From Haliotis asinina (taxonomy: Eukaryota > Mollusca > Gastropoda > Lepetellida > Haliotidae), in contig NC_090292.1 of the NCBI RefSeq assembly GCF_037392515.1, forward strand, positions 43,885,747 to 43,949,746: a stretch of DNA of 64,000 nt, given 5' to 3'. How positions within the stretch are numbered: the stretch's first letter is position 1; every line of letters begins with the position of its first letter. The notes below the pieces were generated by a model. The model was not told the origin of the DNA and searched no databases. It saw only the letters and a program-made list of their open reading frames with translations. A program made the translations under genes and the position numbers. Shown here in pieces: positions 21,456 to 31,172 of the stretch.

Positions 21456-21925
21456 AAAATCAACCCCAAAAATAGATATTTTCAGTTGACACTTCCCCCA
21501 CTTCCAAATCACTTGAAGATGATTGTTTTCCCGTGTGTGTATGTGCAAACTATGTGTTTTTAATGCGCATGTGTTAATCTGTTTGCTGTGGCAAAAGTAT
21601 ATGTTTAAAGCAAGTCTGAGTTTGATGTATTTCAGATGGGATCGCTTTGTCAGCCAGTTGTTGTGTTTGGACTGTCAAGTTGTCTCCCCTGCGTCCCGGA
21701 TCAGAGATGCACGTGCATGCAGTCTAAATGGAAATAAATCCGTCTGTGTGTGTTTTTATCTATCAGTAATTTTTTCACAAAGTGAAGGTACTAATGGACT
21801 GTTCTGTACAATAAACTGTACGAACAATTAACCTGCCATGAAATATATGTGAAGCGTTGATGATGTGACACCTGAATAGGGCAACGCCAGGGTGATGTAA
21901 GTGAAAACTGGAACCTGTCCCAAGC

Positions 21926-22090
21926 ATACTTACCTGGCACAGGCTTTACAGTGATCCGCAAGGCTGTGGGCCCGGGGCGAGACCTTTCCATTGCACCTCG
22001 GTTTGGATGACCCCTGCGATCGTCCCAAATGTGGACGACTCGGGTGCGCAATTTATAAGTGTGGGGGACTGCGTTCGCGCTCTCCCCTTG
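21926..22090 (+). ncRNA. U1 snRNA variant T82A
   Basis: It carries the same T82A substitution (22007) as the copy at 18751, 3175 bp or exactly five units away. Confidence 0.92.
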
Positions 22091-22560
22091 AAAATCAACC
22101 CCAAAAATAGATATTTTCAGTTGACACTTCCCCCACTTCCAAATCACTTGAAGATGATTGTTTTCCCGTGTGTGTATGTGCAAACTATGTGTTTTTAATG
22201 CGCATGTGTTAATCTGTTTGCTGTGGCAAAAGTATATGTTTAAAGCAAGTCTGAGTTTGATGTATTTCAGATGGGATCGCTTTGTCAGCCAGTTGTTGTG
22301 TTTGGACTGTCAAGTTGTCTCCCCTGCGTCCCGGATCAGAGATGCACGTGCATGCAGTCTAAATGGAAATAAATCCGTCTGTGTGTGTTTTTATCTATCA
22401 GTAATTTTTTCACAAAGTGAAGGTACTAATGGACTGTTCTGTACAATAAACTGTACGAACAATTAACCTGCCATGAAATATATGTGAAGCGTTGATGATG
22501 TGACACCTGAATAGGGCAACGCCAGGGTGATGTAAGTGAAAACTGGAACCTGTCCCAAGC

Positions 22561-22725
22561 ATACTTACCTGGCACAGGCTTTACAGTGATCCGCAAGGCT
22601 GTGGGCCCGGGGCGAGACCTTTCCATTGCACCTCGGTTTGGTTGACCCCTGCGATCGTCCCAAATGTGGACGACTCGGGTGCGCAATTTATAAGTGTGGG
22701 GGACTGCGTTCGCGCTCTCCCCTTG
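22561..22725 (+). ncRNA. U1 snRNA, complete
   Basis: Same sequence as the copy at 12053. Confidence 0.94.
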
Positions 22726-23195
22726 AAAATCAACCCCAAAAATAGATATTTTCAGTTGACACTTCCCCCACTTCCAAATCACTTGAAGATGATTGTTTTC
22801 CCGTGTGTGTATGTGCAAACTATGTGTTTTTAATGCGCATGTGTTAATCTGTTTGCTGTGGCAAAAGTATATGTTTAAAGCAAGTCTGAGTTTGATGTAT
22901 TTCAGATGGGATCGCTTTGTCAGCCAGTTGTTGTGTTTGGACTGTCAAGTTGTCTCCCCTGCGTCCCGGATCAGAGATGCACGTGCATGCAGTCTAAATG
23001 GAAATAAATCCGTCTGTGTGTGTTTTTATCTATCAGTAATTTTTTCACAAAGTGAAGGTACTAATGGACTGTTCTGTACAATAAACTGTACGAACAATTA
23101 ACCTGCCATGAAATATATGTGAAGCGTTGATGATGTGACACCTGAATAGGGCAACGCCAGGGTGATGTAAGTGAAAACTGGAACCTGTCCCAAGC

Positions 23196-23360
23196 ATACT
23201 TACCTGGCACAGGCTTTACAGTGATCCGCAAGGCTGTGGGCCCGGGGCGAGACCTTTCCATTGCACCTCGGTTTGGTTGACCCCTGCGATCGTCCCAAAT
23301 GTGGACGACTCGGGTGCGCAATTTATAAGTGTGGGGGACTGCGTTCGCGCTCTCCCCTTG
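23196..23360 (+). ncRNA. U1 snRNA, complete
   Basis: Last intact gene before LINE-A copy 3; same sequence as the copy at 12053. Confidence 0.94.
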
Positions 23361-23830
23361 AAAATCAACCCCAAAAATAGATATTTTCAGTTGACACTTC
23401 CCCCACTTCCAAATCACTTGAAGATGATTGTTTTCCCGTGTGTGTATGTGCAAACTATGTGTTTTTAATGCGCATGTGTTAATCTGTTTGCTGTGGCAAA
23501 AGTATATGTTTAAAGCAAGTCTGAGTTTGATGTATTTCAGATGGGATCGCTTTGTCAGCCAGTTGTTGTGTTTGGACTGTCAAGTTGTCTCCCCTGCGTC
23601 CCGGATCAGAGATGCACGTGCATGCAGTCTAAATGGAAATAAATCCGTCTGTGTGTGTTTTTATCTATCAGTAATTTTTTCACAAAGTGAAGGTACTAAT
23701 GGACTGTTCTGTACAATAAACTGTACGAACAATTAACCTGCCATGAAATATATGTGAAGCGTTGATGATGTGACACCTGAATAGGGCAACGCCAGGGTGA
23801 TGTAAGTGAAAACTGGAACCTGTCCCAAGC

Positions 23831-23853
23831 ATACTTACCTGGCACAGGCTTTA
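23831..23853 (+). pseudogene. U1 snRNA 5' fragment, interrupted by LINE-A copy 3
   Basis: U1 nt 1-23 with the same CA-less junction as copies 1 and 2. The remainder resumes at 29177. Confidence 0.85.
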
Positions 23854-23950
23854 GTGATCTTCAGGAAGTATACGAGTTAATCCATTTTTTTCTTCAGATC
23901 TACGGGTGGGCATAGGGCCTTTTGGTCCTTGTGTTTTCGGACTCCCCCCA

Positions 23951-25000
23951 ATGGCTGCTATCTTTCATTCTGTGAATGGACCTTGGAAGTCGGAAACATC
24001 GCCGGATGTCCGCAGACGAGTACTGAAGCTTGACCTCACGGGCCCGGATCGTTTTTCAGTGTCAAGGTTCCGTTTATTTTCTTTCTTGGAGGAGCAGTTT
24101 GGCCATGGTCACGTGAAACGCCTCTGTAAGAGAGCCAAGGCTTCGGAGTGGTTCATCACTGTGGATTCTGAAGATCTTGCTGAGACAATACATCAGATGT
24201 CATTCCTAAGGATAAATGAACGTGTTGGAGTTCATTTCTCCCTCGTAAATAAGGTGAGGACAGAATTGCGGGTTCATTGGCTTCCAGAAGAATATGGCTA
24301 TACGTTCCTATCAAGATTCTTCTCGGAGTTTGGTCGTGTTCTCTCAGTTGCAGAGGAAACGAGTGAGGAGGAGTTTGACATGGGTGTGTTTTTGGGAGTA
24401 CACAGAGTCATTCTGGAAACAAGTCTGGAGGATGTGGACAGGGTTCCACATCTTGTGAATATTTCATCTAGGAATGGGGTTTTTCCCCTTCTTGTGACAA
24501 TGGCTGGACGTCCTCCACTCTGTCTCCGGTGCCATGAGATAGGTCATGTGAGGAGGGAATGTAAGGGACAAGTTAAAACTTTACCAAAGCCATCCTTACG
24601 GAAAACGTATTCACAGGCCCTCTCCACCGTTCCAGGAAGTGACCATTCATATATGGATGAGGAAGAGGATGAGACAGCGGAATTGAGAGCAGAGATTGAT
24701 GAGGCCACTGGGAAAAAAGATGACTGGTCTGGTCAGGAGTCTCAGGGCAAGAATGGTACGAAGTCAGCTCCGGATGTTAGTGACGTTCAAGAAACAACAA
24801 GTAGTTTGGAGAAACCAGAGAATGGAAACAACAGGAAACGGCCCTCTTCTCCAGTGAGAAAGACTGATAAGGCAGCCAAGATGGTGCACGACACCATGAA
24901 AGATGTCCACAGAAGAGAGGCCACAGGGTGGAGGCCAGAAGCCCGAGATGTTGACACAGATGATTCTGAGAGTAGCGGCTTGGGAAGTCCTGTGACATAG
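23951..25000 (+). CDS. LINE-A ORF1 protein (copy 3)
   Basis: 349 residues from the ATG at 23951, identical in translation to copies 1 and 2. The CCHC knuckle is intact at residues 191-204, followed by the low-complexity acidic/basic tail. Confidence 0.88.
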   Translation: MAAIFHSVNGPWKSETSPDVRRRVLKLDLTGPDRFSVSRFRLFSFLEEQFGHGHVKRLCKRAKASEWFITVDSEDLAETIHQMSFLRINERVGVHFSLVNKVRTELRVHWLPEEYGYTFLSRFFSEFGRVLSVAEETSEEEFDMGVFLGVHRVILETSLEDVDRVPHLVNISSRNGVFPLLVTMAGRPPLCLRCHEIGHVRRECKGQVKTLPKPSLRKTYSQALSTVPGSDHSYMDEEEDETAELRAEIDEATGKKDDWSGQESQGKNGTKSAPDVSDVQETTSSLEKPENGNNRKRPSSPVRKTDKAAKMVHDTMKDVHRREATGWRPEARDVDTDDSESSGLGSPVT

Positions 25001-25378
25001 GTTTCTTGTATCCCGATCCAACTAGATGACGAACTGGACACGCCCCTGGATTTTGAACATGGATTTGTGCTTCCAACGATGTGTGATATTCTTATTTTGT
25101 GATGATGTTTCGGACACGCCCATGGACTACGACCTAGAACAATGGATTAACAATACACGGTTTTGGCCGGGTCCCGACTCTTGTGAGTATTGTAAATATT
25201 TGCACGTCTGTAGGTTTATGTTGTGTTTAACTATTTACTATTGTATACTTACTTATCGGTTTAGCTTTGTTTCTTTGTACAGTTGTTTGTGTGTTTGTTG
25301 TACAGTTGTATCTGTAGATATGTTACTACGTTTCATGTACGTTTTGGTGTAGACACCAAAATAGCCATATAAGAGAAT

Positions 25379-28300
25379 ATGTGTAGTATAGCAAGTATAA
25401 ATTGTGCTGGTATCAGGGGAGGGACTAGAAGGCGTGTGTTATGTGAGGAATGGAAGAGAATGAATGTGGATATTTTATTTCTGCAAGAATGTCATGTTGC
25501 TTGTGTGAAAGAAGGAGAGACTGTAGAAAGACTGTTTGAATGTAAGGCCTTCTGGAGTTTTGGTACGGGAAACGCACGTGGGGTTGGTATTTTATTATCT
25601 GGTAAATTGAATTATAAAATTGTTCATTTTTATTACGACTTTGATGGCAGGCTCTTTGTTTTAGATATTGATATTGGTAGTCATTGTTATAGATTTATAA
25701 ATATTTATGCTCCAAACCATTACTCAGATAGAAGGGATTTCTTGTTATCATTGGAAAATCATTTTGTTACTCGCCGCCATGTTGTGCTTGGGGGAGATTT
25801 TAATTTTGTTTTATCAACCACTTTAGATAAAGTTGGGGGGAATCCAAATTGTGGTACTGGAGGGGCAACGATTTTGAAACGTTTTTTAAATTCCTATAAA
25901 TTAACGGACCCTTTCCGGGCATTACATAAGAATAAAGTCAAAACGACATGGCGAGGTGGAAATGTTAGCTGCCGGCTAGATAGATTTTATATCTCTGCTC
26001 CATTATTACCGGTTGTTAAAAGTTGTGATGTGCAACCATGTTCCATTTCTGACCACGATTATTGTGTTCTGGAGTTGGAGGTTGTTGATTGCATCTCTGT
26101 AGGACCTGGTTATTGGAAATTCAATAATTCTTTACTTAAAGACAAATCGTTTATATTGGAATTTCAAAAGTTTTGGGAATCTTTACATGTTCAGGCGGAT
26201 TTGTCTCTTTCGGATTGGGATAGCCTTAAGGCTCAAATTAAGACTTTTGTTTTGGCTTATGGGAGAAAGGTAGCTGCCAATAAAAGAGGTATTTTACAGC
26301 AGCTTCAAAGGCGATACAGAGATCTGATAGCTGCAGAAGGTCAGAGACCTGGCGAGTATGCAGAACAGTTAAAAGCAATCAAGTCACAACTTTATGATTT
26401 TCATTATGATAGGGTACAGGGAAGTGCAATCCGCTCCAGAGTGCAGGTTTTGGAAAATAATGAGAAACCATCAAAACAATTTTTACAGACTGAATTTCAA
26501 CGCTCTGGAGATAAAACCATTCATATTTTGGAGAATGGTTCTGAAACTTATGATAAAAATGATACTATTCGGAACTATTGCAGGGAGTTTTACCAAAATT
26601 TATACACCCCTGAGGAAATTGATGATTTTTATTGTTCCGAATTCCTTGAGGATTTGCCTTTCTTGGATAGGGCCTCGGCTGATAGCATAGATCGAGCTGT
26701 GACAAAAGAGGAGATTTTACTAGCGCTTCGCGGGATGGATAATAATAAAGCCCCTGGGTTGGATGGTTTAAGTAAGGAGTTTTATCTCAAGTTTTGGCCT
26801 TTATTACAAGATGTATTATTACATATTTATAATTTGTCAATACAATTGGGTACTCTTAGTGATTCTCAGAAATTAGGTTGTATTTCTTTGTTATGTAAGG
26901 ACCCCAAAGCTCCTCAGTTGTTACGTAACTGGCGCCCTATCAGCCTCTTAAATGTAGATTATAAAATATTGTCTAGGGTTGTACAAAACCGGTTGTCATC
27001 AGTCATTGCTGAGATTGTGCACCCTGATCAGACATGTTCAATCAGGGGCAGATCTATAGCGGACAACATACATCTTCTACGCAATGTAGTTGATTATGTG
27101 GAGCAAAAAGGAGATTCTGTGGCCTTTGTTTGCCTTGATCAGGAGAAGGCTTTTGATCGGGTAAATCATGATTTCATGTTCAGGGCCCTACATCAGTATG
27201 GGTTTGGTCCAGAGTTTATTAACCTGGTCAGCCTGTTATATTACAACGTTAGTAGTACCGTGTTAGTAAACGGTTTTTTTTCGGACAAATTCCCTGTGAG
27301 GAGGGGGGTCAGGCAAGGCTGTAGCCTAAGCCCCTTGTTGTATGTTTTAGTTTTCGAACCTTTTGCTATTAAAGTAAGGAGTGACAAGTTAATCAAGGGC
27401 ATTAAAATTCCCGGTGTTAACGAAGAAGCCAAAATATCAGCTTATGCTGATGATGGGACTGGTATATGTGCGAATGAGATGAGTGTTAGACGGTTACTTC
27501 AAGTGAGTGAGTGGTATGGTAGAGGTACTGGTGCCCGTCTCAACATGGCCAAAACAAAGGCCATATCTTTCGGGAAATGGCGTTCTTCGGCCGACCATCC
27601 TTTCGGTATATCATGGCCCGATTCTTGCAAAATTTTGGGGGTTGTTTTTGGTAGTAATGTCACTCCTGATGATAACTGGAATAAAATTTTAACAAAATTC
27701 CACGGGGTTCTAAATTTTAACTTTAAAGATAGGTTCTTATCCATATATGGTAAGTCCACTATTTGCAATGTCATGGCCATGTCGAAGTTGTGGTATGTTG
27801 CAGCTGTATTGCACATGCCCAAACACTTTGTCGATATTTTCACACGAGTAGCATTTGATTTTTTCTGGGAATCCCATCATTTTGAGCCTTTAGCTAGAAG
27901 TATTCTATATAATGATAAGGAGTTTGGAGGTGTTAATTTTCCCCATATACCAACACGCCTTCATGCTTTACGTTTGTATCATTTACATAAAATTATTAAT
28001 AATAGTCAGTGTAAATATGCATGTTTTGCCTTGTATTGGATAGGGTTTTCTCTCAAAGAAATTAATTCTGATTTTGCTTCCAATTTATTACCTCATTCTG
28101 ACTACATACCGCCATATTATAAAAAGATTTTAGAATCTTATCGATATTTTAAGTCACTGTACCCTAATTATAATTGGTTTCAACCTGTTAAAAGTGGTGT
28201 ATTTTACCAAATGTTAATTACTCATACATGTACAGAGCCTGTCATCTTCAAACACTTTCCGGATGTGCTTTTTAAGCCTGCTTTTCTACTACTATGCGAC

Positions 28301-28825
28301 TCGTTTCTTGACCCCGTACTGAAAAATTTCTCATGGCGTCTCCTTCATGACATTATCCCAACTAATTATACACTTTATTGCAGACGTCATTCTTTAATTA
28401 AAACATGTACTTTTTGTAACGAAACTGAGTCTGTTGAGCACTTATTCTTTAATTGTAACATGGTTTCTTCTCTTTGGAGTATTGTCAGTAAATGGGTTTT
28501 GGATCTATCGTTTGGCTTAATTGATTTAAATGCTAGTAAGATTCGATTTAATCAGTTGTTTTTTTGTCATTGTAATTATCGGAAATGTGTCATTGTATAC
28601 CTGGTGTGTTTGGCTAAACATCAGATTTGGCGTGATAGGTGTAATTTCAAAAATGGTAGGAAAGGGGTGACTAAGGAAAGTATGGTTGCCCGGTTTTTGG
28701 AAAGATTACGTTTTCGAATTGTTGTAGACAAAGCCCGTTTACCTGACACTTTATTTGATAAGTACTGGGTGCAATGTAAATTGTTTTGCACCACTAATAA
28801 TAACAAGGTGGAATTTACTTTTTAA
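25379..28825 (+). CDS. LINE-A ORF2: endonuclease-reverse transcriptase (copy 3)
   Basis: 1148 residues with a complete motif set: GGDFN, SDHD, LDQEKAFDRV, YADD and the C-terminal CCHC. It shares the Lys174 and Lys1070 variants with copy 2. It has Asp-Arg in place of Glu-Gly near residues 438-439, caused by adjacent base changes at about 26691-26693, just before the RT domain. There is no disabling mutation. Confidence 0.95.
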   Translation: MCSIASINCAGIRGGTRRRVLCEEWKRMNVDILFLQECHVACVKEGETVERLFECKAFWSFGTGNARGVGILLSGKLNYKIVHFYYDFDGRLFVLDIDIGSHCYRFINIYAPNHYSDRRDFLLSLENHFVTRRHVVLGGDFNFVLSTTLDKVGGNPNCGTGGATILKRFLNSYKLTDPFRALHKNKVKTTWRGGNVSCRLDRFYISAPLLPVVKSCDVQPCSISDHDYCVLELEVVDCISVGPGYWKFNNSLLKDKSFILEFQKFWESLHVQADLSLSDWDSLKAQIKTFVLAYGRKVAANKRGILQQLQRRYRDLIAAEGQRPGEYAEQLKAIKSQLYDFHYDRVQGSAIRSRVQVLENNEKPSKQFLQTEFQRSGDKTIHILENGSETYDKNDTIRNYCREFYQNLYTPEEIDDFYCSEFLEDLPFLDRASADSIDRAVTKEEILLALRGMDNNKAPGLDGLSKEFYLKFWPLLQDVLLHIYNLSIQLGTLSDSQKLGCISLLCKDPKAPQLLRNWRPISLLNVDYKILSRVVQNRLSSVIAEIVHPDQTCSIRGRSIADNIHLLRNVVDYVEQKGDSVAFVCLDQEKAFDRVNHDFMFRALHQYGFGPEFINLVSLLYYNVSSTVLVNGFFSDKFPVRRGVRQGCSLSPLLYVLVFEPFAIKVRSDKLIKGIKIPGVNEEAKISAYADDGTGICANEMSVRRLLQVSEWYGRGTGARLNMAKTKAISFGKWRSSADHPFGISWPDSCKILGVVFGSNVTPDDNWNKILTKFHGVLNFNFKDRFLSIYGKSTICNVMAMSKLWYVAAVLHMPKHFVDIFTRVAFDFFWESHHFEPLARSILYNDKEFGGVNFPHIPTRLHALRLYHLHKIINNSQCKYACFALYWIGFSLKEINSDFASNLLPHSDYIPPYYKKILESYRYFKSLYPNYNWFQPVKSGVFYQMLITHTCTEPVIFKHFPDVLFKPAFLLLCDSFLDPVLKNFSWRLLHDIIPTNYTLYCRRHSLIKTCTFCNETESVEHLFFNCNMVSSLWSIVSKWVLDLSFGLIDLNASKIRFNQLFFCHCNYRKCVIVYLVCLAKHQIWRDRCNFKNGRKGVTKESMVARFLERLRFRIVVDKARLPDTLFDKYWVQCKLFCTTNNNKVEFTF

Positions 28826-29176
28826 TATGTAAATGCTTGATATACTATGTTTCTCAATGTCCATTTAATTCTACATCTATATAACATGTATATGTAAATA
28901 TAAATTATAAGTACTTTCCACCTTTAGTTTTGTATATGTCCCTCAGTTGAAATAGTCTGCCATCCCATGTACAAAGTTTTATTTTATGGTATGACTATTA
29001 GGACCCAGACACCTTTTCTTTTAATCATCATCTCTGTATACCATCAACATTTTCATTTAATGTATACTGCTGTATAGACTCATGTCCATTCCTATCCTCA
29101 AGGTGTCTGGGGAGTATTGTTCTTAGGCCCATTTAATGTAAATAAACTTTATTAAAAACAAAAAAAAAAAAAAAAA

Positions 29177-29308
29177 CAAGGCTGTGGGCCCGGGGCGAGA
29201 CCTTTCCATTGCACCTCGGTTTGGTTGACCCCTGCGATCGTCCCAAATGTGGACGACTCGGGTGCGCAATTTATAAGTGTGGGGGACTGCGTTCGCGCTC
29301 TCCCCTTG
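29177..29308 (+). pseudogene. U1 snRNA 3' fragment after LINE-A copy 3
   Basis: U1 nt 34-165 fused to the poly(A) of LINE-A copy 3. A normal spacer follows to 29778. Confidence 0.9.
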
Positions 29309-29778
29309 AAAATCAACCCCAAAAATAGATATTTTCAGTTGACACTTCCCCCACTTCCAAATCACTTGAAGATGATTGTTTTCCCGTGTGTGTATGTGCA
29401 AACTATGTGTTTTTAATGCGCATGTGTTAATCTGTTTGCTGTGGCAAAAGTATATGTTTAAAGCAAGTCTGAGTTTGATGTATTTCAGATGGGATCGCTT
29501 TGTCAGCCAGTTGTTGTGTTTGGACTGTCAAGTTGTCTCCCCTGCGTCCCGGATCAGAGATGCACGTGCATGCAGTCTAAATGGAAATAAATCCGTCTGT
29601 GTGTGTTTTTATCTATCAGTAATTTTTTCACAAAGTGAAGGTACTAATGGACTGTTCTGTACAATAAACTGTACGAACAATTAACCTGCCATGAAATATA
29701 TGTGAAGCGTTGATGATGTGACACCTGAATAGGGCAACGCCAGGGTGATGTAAGTGAAAACTGGAACCTGTCCCAAGC

Positions 29779-29943
29779 ATACTTACCTGGCACAGGCTTT
29801 ACAGTGATCCGCAAGGCTGTGGGCCCGGGGCGAGACCTTTCCATTGCACCTCGGTTTGGTTGACCCCTGCGATCGTCCCAAATGTGGACGACTCGGGTGC
29901 GCAATTTATAAGTGTGGGGGACTGCGTTCGCGCTCTCCCCTTG
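29779..29943 (+). ncRNA. U1 snRNA, complete
   Basis: Same sequence as the copy at 12053, within a two-gene block between LINE-A copy 3 and the nested insertion. Confidence 0.94.
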
Positions 29944-30413
29944 AAAATCAACCCCAAAAATAGATATTTTCAGTTGACACTTCCCCCACTTCCAAATCAC
30001 TTGAAGATGATTGTTTTCCCGTGTGTGTATGTGCAAACTATGTGTTTTTAATGCGCATGTGTTAATCTGTTTGCTGTGGCAAAAGTATATGTTTAAAGCA
30101 AGTCTGAGTTTGATGTATTTCAGATGGGATCGCTTTGTCAGCCAGTTGTTGTGTTTGGACTGTCAAGTTGTCTCCCCTGCGTCCCGGATCAGAGATGCAC
30201 GTGCATGCAGTCTAAATGGAAATAAATCCGTCTGTGTGTGTTTTTATCTATCAGTAATTTTTTCACAAAGTGAAGGTACTAATGGACTGTTCTGTACAAT
30301 AAACTGTACGAACAATTAACCTGCCATGAAATATATGTGAAGCGTTGATGATGTGACACCTGAATAGGGCAACGCCAGGGTGATGTAAGTGAAAACTGGA
30401 ACCTGTCCCAAGC

Positions 30414-30578
30414 ATACTTACCTGGCACAGGCTTTACAGTGATCCGCAAGGCTGTGGGCCCGGGGCGAGACCTTTCCATTGCACCTCGGTTTGGTTGACC
30501 CCTGCGATCGTCCCAAATGTGGACGACTCGGGTGCGCAATTTATAAGTGTGGGGGACTGCGTTCGCGCTCTCCCCTTG
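30414..30578 (+). ncRNA. U1 snRNA, complete, last intact copy in the window
   Basis: Same sequence as the copy at 12053. No intact U1 follows; downstream units are all interrupted or deleted. Confidence 0.94.
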
Positions 30579-31048
30579 AAAATCAACCCCAAAAATAGAT
30601 ATTTTCAGTTGACACTTCCCCCACTTCCAAATCACTTGAAGATGATTGTTTTCCCGTGTGTGTATGTGCAAACTATGTGTTTTTAATGCGCATGTGTTAA
30701 TCTGTTTGCTGTGGCAAAAGTATATGTTTAAAGCAAGTCTGAGTTTGATGTATTTCAGATGGGATCGCTTTGTCAGCCAGTTGTTGTGTTTGGACTGTCA
30801 AGTTGTCTCCCCTGCGTCCCGGATCAGAGATGCACGTGCATGCAGTCTAAATGGAAATAAATCCGTCTGTGTGTGTTTTTATCTATCAGTAATTTTTTCA
30901 CAAAGTGAAGGTACTAATGGACTGTTCTGTACAATAAACTGTACGAACAATTAACCTGCCATGAAATATATGTGAAGCGTTGATGATGTGACACCTGAAT
31001 AGGGCAACGCCAGGGTGATGTAAGTGAAAACTGGAACCTGTCCCAAGC

Positions 31049-31071
31049 ATACTTACCTGGCACAGGCTTTA
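31049..31071 (+). pseudogene. U1 snRNA 5' fragment before the nested LINE block
   Basis: U1 nt 1-23 again lacking CA at the junction (TTTAGTGATCC). Its partner, U1 from nt 33 or 34, resumes 12.5 kb later at 43583, so the whole block 31072-43582 sits inside one U1 gene. Confidence 0.85.
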
Positions 31072-31095
31072 GTGATCCACGGGAAGTATCTGAGC
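31072..31095 (+). mobile_element. LINE-A2 5' tip, cut off by LINE-B insertions
   Basis: The first 24 nt of a LINE-A relative (GTGATCCACGGGAAGTATCTGAGC), split here in two parts: GTGATCCACGGGAA then GTATCTGAGC (31086-31095). The latter is the site used by LINE-B. The rest of this LINE-A copy continues at 38391 after three LINE-B insertions. LINE-A copies 1-3 have GTATACGAGT at the matching place. Confidence 0.75.
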
Positions 31096-31100
31096 TAATC

Positions 31101-31172
31101 TATTGCATTATGGGTAATTGTTTAGCATGCTGCTTCTTGCCCCTACTGTATTCGAGTATTGCTCATTTGCAT
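31101..31172 (+). promoter_or_regulatory. LINE-B promoter module 1: Staf/ZNF143-like plus octamer
   Basis: TGCATTATGGGTAATT (31104-31119) is, on the other strand, ACCCATAATGCA, the core of the Staf/ZNF143 motif. A perfect octamer ATTTGCAT follows at 31165-31172. The Staf-plus-octamer pair is the classic distal element of animal snRNA genes; promoter activity here is inferred. Confidence 0.6.

Larger units (their letters stand above)
11451..23853 (+). repeat. Tandem array of 635-bp U1 snRNA units
   Basis: This stretch carries sixteen complete U1 genes at an exact 635-nt spacing, apart from one unit lengthened by a Tc1 insertion. The units are almost identical, with roughly one private or shared substitution in some of them. 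Such homogeneity is expected of a tandem RNA-gene family evolving in concert. The array is flanked on both sides by LINE-A insertions in its edge genes (6100/11451 and 23831). Confidence 0.95.
23854..29176 (+). mobile_element. LINE-A copy 3 in U1
   Basis: A full-length copy of 5323 bp, five bases shorter than copies 1 and 2 because its poly(A) has 17 rather than 22 residues. It sits at the identical U1 position about 12.4 kb downstream of copy 2. Leader, both ORFs, hairpin and 3' UTR match copy 2 almost base for base. Confidence 0.93.

Noticed and set aside
11918-23736. Recurring 130-, 102- and 63-codon open frames in every U1 unit
   Set aside because: They run through the U1 gene and spacer on both strands, have no protein-like pattern, and recur only because the DNA is homogenised.
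11451-23853. 635-bp repeats as a CRISPR-like array or as promoter monomers belonging to the LINE 5' UTR
   Set aside because: The repeat contains a full U1 snRNA with matching stems, which explains it. The LINE poly(A) rejoins U1 at nt 33/34, so U1 is the target and not part of the element.
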